Source of the DNA: an uncultured Bacillota bacterium
GTDB lineage: Bacteria > Bacillota > Clostridia > Oscillospirales > Oscillospiraceae
NCBI GenBank assembly: GCA_947650875.1
Contig: CANSXE010000017.1
Span: forward strand, 1 to 33,072
Reading direction: 5' to 3'
DNA: 33,072 nt
A model generated the notes under the pieces. The model ran no database searches, was not told where the DNA came from, and saw only the letters and a program-made list of their open reading frames with translations. The translations under genes and the position numbers were made by a program. Position 1 is the first letter of the stretch; every line of letters starts with the position of its first letter. Positions 8,162 through 16,657 of the stretch are shown here, in pieces.

Positions 8162-9642
8162 ACAAGAAGAACAAGGTCCCCTTTTTTGCCTCCCTCCAGG
8201 TGAAATATGCCCTGAGCTACTTTGTCATTTTCGCGGTAGTGCTGGTACTGCTGAATACCTACCCGCTTATGGCATCTCAGGAGCTGCTGTTTACCTCCAA
8301 GCGGGACTCGCTGAAAAGTCAGACGGCGGTGATGGCTTCTGCCCTGATGGAGCTGGAGTCCCTGTCCGCCGAGCAGGTGGCCCGGGTGATGAACATGCTG
8401 GACAGCATGGGCACCACCCGCATTCTGGTCACTGACCCGGCGGGACTGATCCTCTACGACAGCACAAACCAGCCCAAGGAGGAAGAGACGTCGCCGCCCG
8501 ATGGGGAGGGTGGACCGGCTGAGTACCGCTATGCCCTGTATCAGGAGGTGGTGTCCGCTCTGCGGGGGAACGACGTATTTTACTCCCGGTATGTGGACCG
8601 GATGTTTACCTCCACCGCCGCCATGCCCATTGTCTACCGGGGCATGGTTATCGGCGCCATTTATATCCTGGAGGTGGACCAGGCCCAGGGGGAGCTGCTG
8701 TATAACCTTCAGCAGAACCTGAGAACCATCTCGCTGGTCATCGCGGTAGTGACAGTGATTATGTCAACCTTTTTCTCCAAGATGCTCACCGCCCGCATCG
8801 CTGCCCTGCTGCGGGCCATCCGCATTGTGGGGGAGGGGGAGTACGGCCACCGGCTCCAGCCCGTGGGCCGGGACGAGATGGCCCAGCTGGCCGGGGAGTT
8901 CAACCAGCTCACCGACCGTCTCCAGACCACCGAGGAGGTCCGCCGCCGCTTTGTCTCCGACGCCAGCCACGAGCTGAAAACTCCTCTGGCTTCCATCCGC
9001 CTGCTGGCCGACTCCATTTTGCAGACCGACGAGATGGACCCGGCCATGGTGCGGGAATTTGTGGGGGACATCGGCTCTGAGGCGGAGCGGCTCACCCGCA
9101 TCACCGAGCATCTGCTGGCCCTTACCCGGCTGGACAGCCTGCCCGCCGGAGAGGAGTGGGCGGTGGATGTGTCCCAGGTGGTGGAGCGGACAGTGGCCCT
9201 GCTCCAGCCGGTGGCCGACGCCGCGGGGGTCACGGTGGAGAAAAATCTGAAGCCGGGCTGCGCCGTTCTGTGTACCGAGGACGACCTGTCCCAAATCTGC
9301 TATAATCTGGTGGAAAACGCTATCAAATACAACTATAACGGCGGAAAGGTGTTCGTCTCGGTGTACCGGGACGGGGACCAGGTGCTGCTGGAGGTGGGGG
9401 ACACCGGCGTGGGCATCCCGGAGGAGGACCTGCCCAAGGTGTTCAACCGCTTCTACCGGGTGGACAAGGCCCGGTCCCGGGCCGCCGGCGGCACCGGACT
9501 GGGGCTGTCTATCGTCCGGGACACGGTGCGCCGCCACGGCGGCTGGGTCACCGCCCGGCCCCGGAGCCCGGAGGGCAGTCTGTTTACTGTGGGCTTTCCC
9601 CAGTATGTGCTGGAGGGGGACGAGAGGGGGAGGAGCCAATGA
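8158..9642 (+). CDS. Sensor histidine kinase (TM-sensor-TM-HAMP-HisKA-HATPase)
   Basis: DASHELKTPLASIRLLADSI H-box, N box LVENAIKYNYNGG, GTGLGLSIVRDTVRRHGG; 4-bp ATGA overlap with the response regulator. Confidence 0.95.
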   Translation: MNKKNKVPFFASLQVKYALSYFVIFAVVLVLLNTYPLMASQELLFTSKRDSLKSQTAVMASALMELESLSAEQVARVMNMLDSMGTTRILVTDPAGLILYDSTNQPKEEETSPPDGEGGPAEYRYALYQEVVSALRGNDVFYSRYVDRMFTSTAAMPIVYRGMVIGAIYILEVDQAQGELLYNLQQNLRTISLVIAVVTVIMSTFFSKMLTARIAALLRAIRIVGEGEYGHRLQPVGRDEMAQLAGEFNQLTDRLQTTEEVRRRFVSDASHELKTPLASIRLLADSILQTDEMDPAMVREFVGDIGSEAERLTRITEHLLALTRLDSLPAGEEWAVDVSQVVERTVALLQPVADAAGVTVEKNLKPGCAVLCTEDDLSQICYNLVENAIKYNYNGGKVFVSVYRDGDQVLLEVGDTGVGIPEEDLPKVFNRFYRVDKARSRAAGGTGLGLSIVRDTVRRHGGWVTARPRSPEGSLFTVGFPQYVLEGDERGRSQ

Positions 9643-10133
9643 GCAAAAAACGGTGGGTTCTGCTTCTGGTTCTGGCCCTGCTCCTGGCCGCCTGCGGCGG
9701 GGAGACGGAGCACACCGAGGGGCCCGTCCTCTGGTTCTGCACCGGAGGGGAGCGGGACCACGGCCCCGCCCTGTCCCCCCAGCCCTACGAGGGGGAGATG
9801 ACCCCGGAGACGCTGCTGTCCGCCCTGCTGGCCGGACCCGACCAGGCGGGGTTGGTCTCCCCCTTCCCCAGAGGGGTCGCCATGCAGCGGTGGAGCTGGG
9901 ATGAGGAGCGGCCGGGGGTGCTGCTGGTGGACCTGTCCGAGCAGTACGGCGCTCTGGCCGACGTGTCCCTGAGTCTGGCCGACTACTCCATTGTCCTCAC
10001 CCTGTCCCAGGTGGAGGGGGTGGAGGAGGTAGAGATCACCGCCGGGGGCCGAAAGGTGAGCTACCGCAGCCACCAGCTGCTGGCCCCCGGGGAGGCGGTG
10101 CTGTGGGACGAGCTGGCGGACACCCCCTCGTAG
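9639..10133 (+). CDS. GerMN-domain lipoprotein
   Basis: Lipobox LLLAACGG; GerMN-like pattern (LLSALLAGP...LLVDLSEQYG...YSIVLTLSQVEGVEEVEITAGGR); 4-bp overlap with HK. Confidence 0.75.
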   Translation: MSKKRWVLLLVLALLLAACGGETEHTEGPVLWFCTGGERDHGPALSPQPYEGEMTPETLLSALLAGPDQAGLVSPFPRGVAMQRWSWDEERPGVLLVDLSEQYGALADVSLSLADYSIVLTLSQVEGVEEVEITAGGRKVSYRSHQLLAPGEAVLWDELADTPS

Positions 10134-10163
10134 GGGAGACTTGTGGCCGCTCCGACAAAACCC

Positions 10164-10192
10164 TTGACAAATTCTGTATTTGTCTGTAATCT
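10164..10192 (+). promoter_or_regulatory. Sigma-A-like promoter for the sulfhydrylase gene
   Basis: TTGACA (10164-10169) - 17 bp - TAATCT (10187-10192). Confidence 0.7.
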
Positions 10193-10224
10193 TAGGACTA
10201 TTCAAAGGAAAGAAGGCGTTCTCC

Positions 10225-11508
10225 ATGAGCAGCTATAAAATCAACACCAAGTGCGTCCAGGGGGGCTACACGCCCGGCAACGGCGAGCCCCGGCAGATTC
10301 CCATTGTCCAGTCCACCACCTTTAAATACGCTACCAGCGAGGACATGGCCAAGCTGTTCGACCTTGAGGCCAGCGGTTATTTCTATACCCGGCTCCAGAA
10401 CCCCACCAACGACCATGTGGCCGCTAAAATCTGCGACATGGAGGGCGGGACCGCCGCCATGCTCACCTCCTCCGGTCAGGCGGCCAACTTCTACGCCGTT
10501 TTCAACATCGCCAACTGCGGCGACCATGTGGTGGCTTCCTCCACCATCTACGGCGGCACCTACAATCTTTTCCACGTCACCATGCGGAAGATGGGCATTG
10601 ATTTCACCTTCGTCTCCCCCGACTGCACCGAGGAGGAGCTGAACGCCGCCTTCAAGCCCAACACCAAGGCGGTCTTTGGCGAGACCATTGCTAACCCGGC
10701 CCTCACCGTGCTGGACATTGAGAAGTTCGCCAAGGCCGCCCACGCCCATGGCGTCCCTCTGATTGTGGACAACACCTTTGCCACCCCGGTAAACTGCCGG
10801 CCCATCGAGTGGGGCTGCGACATTGTTACCCACTCCACCACCAAGTATATGGACGGCCACGGGGCCGGTGTGGGCGGCTGCATTGTGGACGGCGGCAAAT
10901 TCGACTGGATGGCTCACGCGGAAAAATTCCCCGGCCTGTGTACCCCTGACGACAGCTACCACGGCATTACCTACGCGGAAAAGTTTGGACAGGGGGGCGC
11001 TTTTATTACCAAGTGTACCGCTCAGCTCATGCGGGATTTCGGCTCCATCCAGTCCCCCCAGAACGCCTTTTTGCTGAATCTGGGCCTGGAGAGTCTCCAT
11101 GTTCGGATGCCCCGCCACTGTGAGAACGCCCTGGCGGTGGCCAAATACCTGAAGGCCCACCCCAAGATCAGTTTTGTCACCTTCCCCGGCTTGGAGGGGG
11201 ACAAGTACTACGAGCTGGCTCAAAAGTATATGCCCGACGGGACCTGCGGCGTGGTGTCCTTTGGCTTCAAGGGCGGGCGGGCCGCGGCGGAGACCTTTAT
11301 GAAGCATCTCCAGCTGGCCGCCATCGAGACCCATGTGGCCGATGCCCGCACCTGCACCCTCCATCCCGCTTCCGCCACCCACCGGCAGATGAATGACGAG
11401 GAGCTGGCCGCCGCCGGCATTACCCCCGATTTGGTCCGCTTCTCCTGCGGCATTGAGGACGCCGCCGACCTGATTGCCGACATTGAGCAGGCCCTGACCC
11501 ATGTATAA
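10225..11508 (+). CDS. metY: O-acetylhomoserine aminocarboxypropyltransferase / cysteine synthase family (MetY-type PLP enzyme)
   Basis: Cys/Met metabolism PLP family motifs (VQSTTFKYAT, YTRLQNPTNDHVAAKICDMEGGTAAMLTSSGQAA, VTHSTTKYMDGHG); the ORF-track start at 10180 is a TTG inside the promoter. Confidence 0.93.
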   Translation: MSSYKINTKCVQGGYTPGNGEPRQIPIVQSTTFKYATSEDMAKLFDLEASGYFYTRLQNPTNDHVAAKICDMEGGTAAMLTSSGQAANFYAVFNIANCGDHVVASSTIYGGTYNLFHVTMRKMGIDFTFVSPDCTEEELNAAFKPNTKAVFGETIANPALTVLDIEKFAKAAHAHGVPLIVDNTFATPVNCRPIEWGCDIVTHSTTKYMDGHGAGVGGCIVDGGKFDWMAHAEKFPGLCTPDDSYHGITYAEKFGQGGAFITKCTAQLMRDFGSIQSPQNAFLLNLGLESLHVRMPRHCENALAVAKYLKAHPKISFVTFPGLEGDKYYELAQKYMPDGTCGVVSFGFKGGRAAAETFMKHLQLAAIETHVADARTCTLHPASATHRQMNDEELAAAGITPDLVRFSCGIEDAADLIADIEQALTHV

Positions 11509-11516
11509 ATAAGCGC

Positions 11517-11544
11517 GTGTCCCCGCCCGTAAGGGCGGGGACAC
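11517..11544 (+). terminator. Strong hairpin downstream of metY (no U-tract)
   Basis: Perfect 12-bp stem GTGTCCCCGCCC-gtaa-GGGCGGGGACAC. Confidence 0.5.
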
Positions 11545-11566
11545 AGAGACTAAAAGAGGTAATAAA

Positions 11567-11944
11567 ATGAAAAATGCTGGAACTGTTTTGCTGTATAACT
11601 GCTCCGATCCGGAATTTTCCAAGCTGAAGCAGATTTTTGCCATGCTCCGCCTGCGGATGCGGGTGGTGGAGCCCGACCGGTACCATATTTCTCTGGAGGA
11701 GCTGGCCCAGGGGAAGGGGGAGCCCGGCGAGCCTGCCGAAGCCCTGACCGAGCCCATGCTGGTCTTCTGCGGCCTGGGTCAGGCTCTGCTCGAGCAGGTG
11801 CTGGAGGTAATCCGGCTGGCCAAACTCCCGCCCATTCCCCTGAAAGCGGTGCTCACCGAGACCAACCGGGAGTGGGATACAACCCAGCTCCTGGCCGAGC
11901 TGGTGAAGGAGAGAGAGGCAATTGCCGAAGCGGAGCGGAAATAA
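11567..11944 (+). CDS. DUF3783-type protein
   Basis: Short protein with LLYNCSDPEFSKLKQIFAMLRLRMRVVEPDRYHISLEELAQ and PMLVFCGL pattern; RBS agaggtaataaaATG. Confidence 0.7.
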   Translation: MKNAGTVLLYNCSDPEFSKLKQIFAMLRLRMRVVEPDRYHISLEELAQGKGEPGEPAEALTEPMLVFCGLGQALLEQVLEVIRLAKLPPIPLKAVLTETNREWDTTQLLAELVKEREAIAEAERK

Positions 11945-11960
11945 TTTTGGGACATGCTTA

Positions 11961-11981
11961 GGGGCGGCCGTTGGCCGCCCC
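11961..11981. terminator. Hairpin between convergent genes
   Basis: GGGGCGGCC-gtt-GGCCGCCCC. Confidence 0.5.
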
Positions 11982-11986
11982 CTTCG

Positions 11987-13153
11987 CTATTGGAGCATAT
12001 CCATGATTTTGTCCAGATAGCCTGTCAGGCTGCCGGAGCCTATATACCGCACCAGGACAACCTTGTCCTCCAGTGCGGCGACGGCGGTGTGGTAGCTCCC
12101 GTCCTCGCTGTCGGCCACGGAAAGCCAATCTGCCCCTGCGTCGGGATACTCCCGGGTGGACCAGACCACCGGCTCCGCCGCATTCCAAAGGATATCCTCC
12201 TCCAGCTTCATGGAGCTGGCCAGCAGGTCACGGGCGGCGGGGACGGCCAGGGAGGAGACGGGCAGATCAAACCATCGGGTTTCAAGAAAGCGGTAGGGTC
12301 CGCTGTTCCAGCGGCGGCCGTCAAGCTCAAGGAACCTCCACTGGCGCCAGCAGAGGGGAGACCAGAGGGGGGTGCCGTAAAAGACCTCCCGGTGTTCGGG
12401 CTGTCCTGTTTCCAGCTCCGTCAGGGTCAGGGGGGTGAATTCGGTGACGGGCTTCGCCTCGCCCAGGTCGGGGTGACGGAGGATGAAGACAAACAAGCCA
12501 GCCAGGGAGATAAAGAGTACTGCGCCCATCCAGGAAAAGAACTGCCGGCTGGGGAACCAGAGACGGCGCTGTTTGGGTCTGCCCTCCAGTTCCCGAATGA
12601 CGGCGGCCAGCTCCCGGGCCCGGGTGTAGTTGACAGCCAGGTCCTTCAGCGGGAAAAGAATCATATACAGGCTCCACCACAGCAGTTGGCTGCGGAAGGT
12701 CAGCAGCTTGGCCAGGGGCGTCCCGCCCCAGAACAGTATGGCGGCGGCGCCAAGCAGAACAACCAGTATAAGAACAACCATCTGACGGAATTCCTTCCGG
12801 GCCTGCCGGGCCAGCTTGTTCCACTGCTCCAGCTGGATGTCCGGGTCGGTGTGGGGCTCGGGAGCGTGGGGATTGTCGCAGGAGAAAATAACCATCTCGT
12901 GGTTGACGCCCCCCACATGGGCCCAGCCGTACTCCTGATAGAGGTCCAGCATGTCGTCGGGAGGACCGTCGATGCCATAGCGGCAGGGCTCCAGCCGATA
13001 GCGCACCCGTCTGGACTCCCCTCTGGTGAAGGTGCACACCAGGGGGCGGTACTTTTTCAAAAACAGCCCCTGGGCGGCCAGCTTTTCCAGCCATTTTTCC
13101 AGTCCCTGAATGTCATACATGGACACCGGGGTGAATTTATAGGTGCGTTTCAT
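11987..13153 (-). CDS. DUF2812 membrane protein (copy 2)
   Basis: MKRTYKFTPVSMYDIQGLEKWLEKLAAQGLFLKKYRPLVCTFTRGESRRVRYRLEP plus TM segments; internal start chosen from RBS (aggaggttttcctATG). Confidence 0.8.
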   Translation of the reverse strand: MKRTYKFTPVSMYDIQGLEKWLEKLAAQGLFLKKYRPLVCTFTRGESRRVRYRLEPCRYGIDGPPDDMLDLYQEYGWAHVGGVNHEMVIFSCDNPHAPEPHTDPDIQLEQWNKLARQARKEFRQMVVLILVVLLGAAAILFWGGTPLAKLLTFRSQLLWWSLYMILFPLKDLAVNYTRARELAAVIRELEGRPKQRRLWFPSRQFFSWMGAVLFISLAGLFVFILRHPDLGEAKPVTEFTPLTLTELETGQPEHREVFYGTPLWSPLCWRQWRFLELDGRRWNSGPYRFLETRWFDLPVSSLAVPAARDLLASSMKLEEDILWNAAEPVVWSTREYPDAGADWLSVADSEDGSYHTAVAALEDKVVLVRYIGSGSLTGYLDKIMDMLQ

Positions 13154-13179
13154 AGGAAAACCTCCTGATACAAGGGTGA

Positions 13180-13884
13180 TTAGTTTGGGTGCAGGAAAAG
13201 GAGACGAAGGAAGGGCGCAAAAATAATGTTTGCAAAAAATACTATTTGGCTTACTCCCCGCAGCCGCTGCCGCCGCCGCCACTGGGGGGAGGTGGGCAGA
13301 CGTTCCGGGGTGATGCCCGCCTCCATGTTCCGCTCCATCCACTTTAGTTTTTGCAGGGTTTCCCGGTCCAGGATCAGGGTAAACAGGCCAGTCAGTAATA
13401 TGAGGGACAGATAGACCGTAGAAAACAGATCATGAGCGGTGGGTATCCCGTAGCGGGATATATACCAGACCTGAAGGATGGCCCCTAACGCCAAGACAAC
13501 GCCCAACGCGCAGTTATCTCGCTTTTTCCTGCGGATCAGGGTACGCGTTTGATCCGCCAGCAGGGTGGGGTCGGTGTGAAGCTCCGGGGCGGTGGGATCT
13601 TCGTTGTAGAACACCAGGGCGTTGTGGGCGATTTCGCAGGCGTAGCTCCAGCCCAGCTCCCGGTAAAACTCCTTCTTCTCGTCAGACAGCTGAATCTCCA
13701 GGGTGTAGCGGGGGTTGGGCTCCAGCCGGACCCGGACCCGCTTGGGCTCGCCCCGGGTGAAGCAGCACAGGAAGGGGCGGTACCACTTTAAATACAGCCC
13801 CTTCAGGGCCATCTCCTCCAGCCAGTTTTCCATGCCGGTAAGGTCATACTCGCTGGCATTGGGAAGCCTGAATACATATTTCAT
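13180..13884 (-). CDS. DUF2812 membrane protein (copy 1)
   Basis: MKYVFRLPNASEYDLTGMENWLEEMALKGLYLKWYRPFLCCFTRGEPKRVRVRLEP; RBS agaggagtatatctgATG. Confidence 0.8.
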   Translation of the reverse strand: MKYVFRLPNASEYDLTGMENWLEEMALKGLYLKWYRPFLCCFTRGEPKRVRVRLEPNPRYTLEIQLSDEKKEFYRELGWSYACEIAHNALVFYNEDPTAPELHTDPTLLADQTRTLIRRKKRDNCALGVVLALGAILQVWYISRYGIPTAHDLFSTVYLSLILLTGLFTLILDRETLQKLKWMERNMEAGITPERLPTSPQWRRRQRLRGVSQIVFFANIIFAPFLRLLFLHPN

Positions 13885-13909
13885 CAGATATACTCCTCTC
13901 TGTTTTGGG

Positions 13910-14227
13910 TCACTCCCGGGCCAGGGCATCGTCGCCGTCGTCCACGCAGGCGCGCAGCCGGGCCAGCTCATCCCGGAAGGCGGCGCGGCCCTGGCCGGTG
14001 ATCTGATAGGTTCGCCTGCGGCCCTCCACCGAGGTCTCAGCGATGAGACCCTCGTCCTGGAACTTGGCCAGCAGGGTGTAGAGCGTTCCCGGGCCCAGTT
14101 TCACCCGGCCCGCCGTTTTCCGTTCCACAAATTCGGTGATCTCGGTGCCGCACATCTCTTGGCCCAGGAAGGACATGAGCACATAGTACATGGGCTCGGT
14201 AAGGGGTCCTTTTTCCCGTACTGCCAT
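13910..14227 (-). CDS. PadR-family transcriptional regulator
   Basis: PLTEPMYYVLMSFLGQEMCGTEITEFVERKTAGRVKLGPGTLYTLLAKFQDEGLI; RBS aaggagggctgtctATG. Confidence 0.92.
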   Translation of the reverse strand: MAVREKGPLTEPMYYVLMSFLGQEMCGTEITEFVERKTAGRVKLGPGTLYTLLAKFQDEGLIAETSVEGRRRTYQITGQGRAAFRDELARLRACVDDGDDALARE

Positions 14228-14263
14228 AGACAGCCCTCCTTTCCGATTTTTTGTCATCTCTTG

Positions 14264-14307
14264 ATATCGTCTAACGATATTATAACAGGATATTAGAAGC
14301 CTGTCAA
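14264..14307 (-). promoter_or_regulatory. Promoter of the padR-DUF2812 operon with overlapping palindromic operator
   Basis: Minus strand TTGACA (14302-14307) - 17 bp - TATAAT (14279-14284); palindrome ATATCGT-CTA-ACGATAT at 14264-14280. Confidence 0.75.
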
Positions 14308-14348
14308 TAGGAGGAAGACAGAAAGCGCCAAAAACCCCTATCAAAAAT

Positions 14349-14381
14349 TTGACTGCTTTTTCCCGGTCAGGCTTCTATAAT
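14349..14381 (+). promoter_or_regulatory. spoIIGA promoter with extended spacing
   Basis: TTGACT (14349-14354) - 21 bp - TATAAT (14376-14381). Confidence 0.55.
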
Positions 14382-14437
14382 AGGACGTGTTGTAGGGAGA
14401 CTGTGGTCTCCCGGGATACTGCGGGGGAGGGGAGCTT

Positions 14438-15307
14438 GTGACCGTTATCTACATAGACACACTGTTTCTCCTCAACGCCCTGGTGGACTACCTCCTGTTG
14501 CTGGCGGCGGCCCGTCTGGCGGGGGAGCCCCTGCGCCGCTGGCGGTTTGCTCTGGGCGCAGCGCTGGGAGGGCTGTATGCAGTGGCCATCTTCCTGCCGG
14601 GAATGCCGTTTCTGTCCCACCCCCTGTGCCGCCTGGCTTCCGCCGCGCTGATGATGGTGGTCTCTTACGGGGGAAGCCGCCGCCTGCTCCGGCAGGGAAT
14701 CCTGTTTGTGGCACTGACCTGCGCCTTTGGAGGCGGGGTGGTGGCCATCGGTCTGCTGGGCGGGACCGGGTTGACTTTGGGAAACGGGGTGTTCTATTCC
14801 GTCCTTGACTTAAAGGTTGTGCTGCTGTCAGCGGCGGTGTGCTACGGGGTGCTCACCCTGGTGTTCCGGCGGCTGGCCCGGCACAGTGCCGCCAATGGGG
14901 AGCTGGTGCCCGTCAGGCTGCGGCTGGGGGAGCGGACGGTGGAGCTCACCGCCCTGGTGGACACAGGAAATACCCTCACTGATCCGGTGTCCGGCCGCCC
15001 GGTGATGGTGGCGGAGGGGGAGCGGGCAGGTCCGCTCTTCCCCAGGGAACACCGCCCCGGTCCCGGCGACCTGGCGGACCCCACCGCCGCCCTGACCCGG
15101 CTGGGGACGGGGAAGTGGCGGTCCAGGTTCCGTCTGCTGCCCTACCGCAGCGTGGGGGTGGACCGGGGCCTGCTGCTGGCCGTCCGGCTGGACAGCCTGG
15201 AATTGGACGGGCAGGGGAGAGGCCCTGTGCTGGTGGCCCTGTCCCCCACACCGGTGTCCGACGGCGGGGGGTATCAGGCGCTCGTTGGGGCGGAAAGTAT
15301 GATGTAG
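14438..15307 (+). CDS. spoIIGA: SpoIIGA, pro-sigma-E processing peptidase
   Basis: Polytopic N-terminus, aspartic-protease-like [18 protein letters not shown]; immediately upstream of sigE. Confidence 0.93.
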   Translation: MTVIYIDTLFLLNALVDYLLLLAAARLAGEPLRRWRFALGAALGGLYAVAIFLPGMPFLSHPLCRLASAALMMVVSYGGSRRLLRQGILFVALTCAFGGGVVAIGLLGGTGLTLGNGVFYSVLDLKVVLLSAAVCYGVLTLVFRRLARHSAANGELVPVRLRLGERTVELTALVDTGNTLTDPVSGRPVMVAEGERAGPLFPREHRPGPGDLADPTAALTRLGTGKWRSRFRLLPYRSVGVDRGLLLAVRLDSLELDGQGRGPVLVALSPTPVSDGGGYQALVGAESMM

Positions 15308-15356
15308 GGACGGACAATATGCGCCCCTGCAGAAAGCAAATTGCGAGGTGTTTCCA

Positions 15357-16079
15357 TTGAAAAGAGTTTACATAAAACTGAAAGAGAGGTTCGCCGCCCT
15401 CCTCACCCGGCTGGGGCTGGTGCTGCCCGGAAAAATTATGTACATCGGCGGCAGCGACACCCTGCCCGCCCCCCTGAAGCGGGAGGAGGAGTCCGCCCTC
15501 ATCGCCCGGCTGGGGGAGGGGGACACAGCCGCCCGGAACCTGCTCATTGAGCACAACCTGCGGCTGGTGGCCTACATCGCCCGGCGGTTTGAAAACACCG
15601 GCATCTACATTGAGGACCTGATCTCCATCGGCACCATCGGGCTGATTAAGGCGGTGGGCACCTATCAGCCGGAGAAGGCCATCAAGCTGGCCACCTACGC
15701 CAGCCGGTGCATCGAGAATGAGATTCTCATGTACCTGCGCAAGACGGCCAACCAGAAGACTGAGCTGTCCTTTGACGAGCCGTTGAACACCGACTGGGAC
15801 GGCAACGAGCTGCTGCTGTCCGATATCCTGGGCACCGACGAGGACACGGTGGTTCAGCCCCTGGAGGCCGACGTGGACCGGCAGCTCCTCCGCCAGGCCA
15901 TGGACCGGCTGGACGACCGGGAGCGGCACATCATCACCCTGCGCTTTGGTCTGGACGGCCGGCGGGAGTGTACCCAGAAGGAGGTGGCTGACCAGCTGGG
16001 CATCTCTCAGTCCTACATCTCCCGGCTGGAAAAGCGGATTATTGCCCGGCTGAAAAAAGAGATTGTGAAAATGATGTAA
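15357..16079 (+). CDS. sigE: Sporulation sigma factor sigma-E (pro-form)
   Basis: [41 protein letters not shown]...[23 protein letters not shown]-terminal pro-sequence; TTG start 15357 preferred over GTG 15348 from RBS spacing (uncertain). Confidence 0.95.
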   Translation: MKRVYIKLKERFAALLTRLGLVLPGKIMYIGGSDTLPAPLKREEESALIARLGEGDTAARNLLIEHNLRLVAYIARRFENTGIYIEDLISIGTIGLIKAVGTYQPEKAIKLATYASRCIENEILMYLRKTANQKTELSFDEPLNTDWDGNELLLSDILGTDEDTVVQPLEADVDRQLLRQAMDRLDDRERHIITLRFGLDGRRECTQKEVADQLGISQSYISRLEKRIIARLKKEIVKMM

Positions 16080-16114
16080 AAGAGCTCCCTCTTTCGAAGG
16101 AGCCCTTGGAGACG

Positions 16115-16270
16115 CTACAGTTTTCGACATAAAAGCTCAAATTGGCTGCCATCCGCAGTGCTGACGGTGAACAGGTCGTGCCTGTCATCGGTAATAATGT
16201 CAGAGATGTCCATGGCATCGCTTTCATTCAGCAAATCGAAAAGCTGATCCTTAAAATAGTTAAGATCCAT
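16115..16270 (-). CDS. 51-aa acidic protein of unknown function
   Basis: MDLNYFKDQLFDLLNESDAMDISDIITDDRHDLFTVSTADGSQFELLCRKL; near-perfect RBS aaaggaggtgacggaaATG; promoter at 16315-16343 (-). Confidence 0.65.
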   Translation of the reverse strand: MDLNYFKDQLFDLLNESDAMDISDIITDDRHDLFTVSTADGSQFELLCRKL

Positions 16271-16314
16271 TTCCGTCACCTCCTTTTCTATGTTTCTGTT
16301 AGTAACGTGTGGAG

Positions 16315-16343
16315 ATAATAACACACAAAACGACCACTGTCAA
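16315..16343 (-). promoter_or_regulatory. Promoter for the 51-aa protein
   Basis: Minus strand TTGACA (16338-16343) - 17 bp - TATTAT (16315-16320). Confidence 0.65.
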
Positions 16344-16358
16344 CGTCGTTACGACGTT
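16342..16358. promoter_or_regulatory. Palindromic putative operator
   Basis: AACGTCGT-T-ACGACGTT in the divergent intergenic region. Confidence 0.55.
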
Positions 16359-16412
16359 TTGAACGAGTTTAACTGATGTTGATACGCCTCTAAACTATAA
16401 CAGAGGTGACGA

Positions 16413-16643
16413 ATGATGAAAGAAAAGTATCGGGAACAGTACCGGAAATTTGGTTTGAATGTGGTTTACTACAGAAAAAGTTTGCGGGCTACACAGCTTC
16501 AGCTTGCGGAGATGCTGGACATCGAAAGAAGCCACATCAGCGCCATCGAGCTGGGAAACGTGGGGGTGTCCATGGACCTGATTTTTAAAATGTGCGAGGT
16601 GTTCAAGATCAAGCCCAAGGAGCTGTTTGACTTCCGGGACTGA
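16413..16643 (+). CDS. XRE-family HTH regulator
   Basis: YYRKSLRATQLQLAEMLDIERSHISAIELGNVGVSMDLIFKMCEVFKIKPKELF. Confidence 0.88.
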   Translation: MMKEKYREQYRKFGLNVVYYRKSLRATQLQLAEMLDIERSHISAIELGNVGVSMDLIFKMCEVFKIKPKELFDFRD

Positions 16644-16657
16644 GGACTGGGGGCACG

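Noticed and set aside
10198-11757. 519-aa minus-strand ORF opposite metY
   Set aside because: Shadow ORF of a clearly coding plus-strand PLP enzyme; no RBS or recognisable motif
11954-13168. 404-aa plus-strand ORF opposite the DUF2812 gene
   Set aside because: Antisense of a recognisable family; Gln/Gly-rich shadow translation
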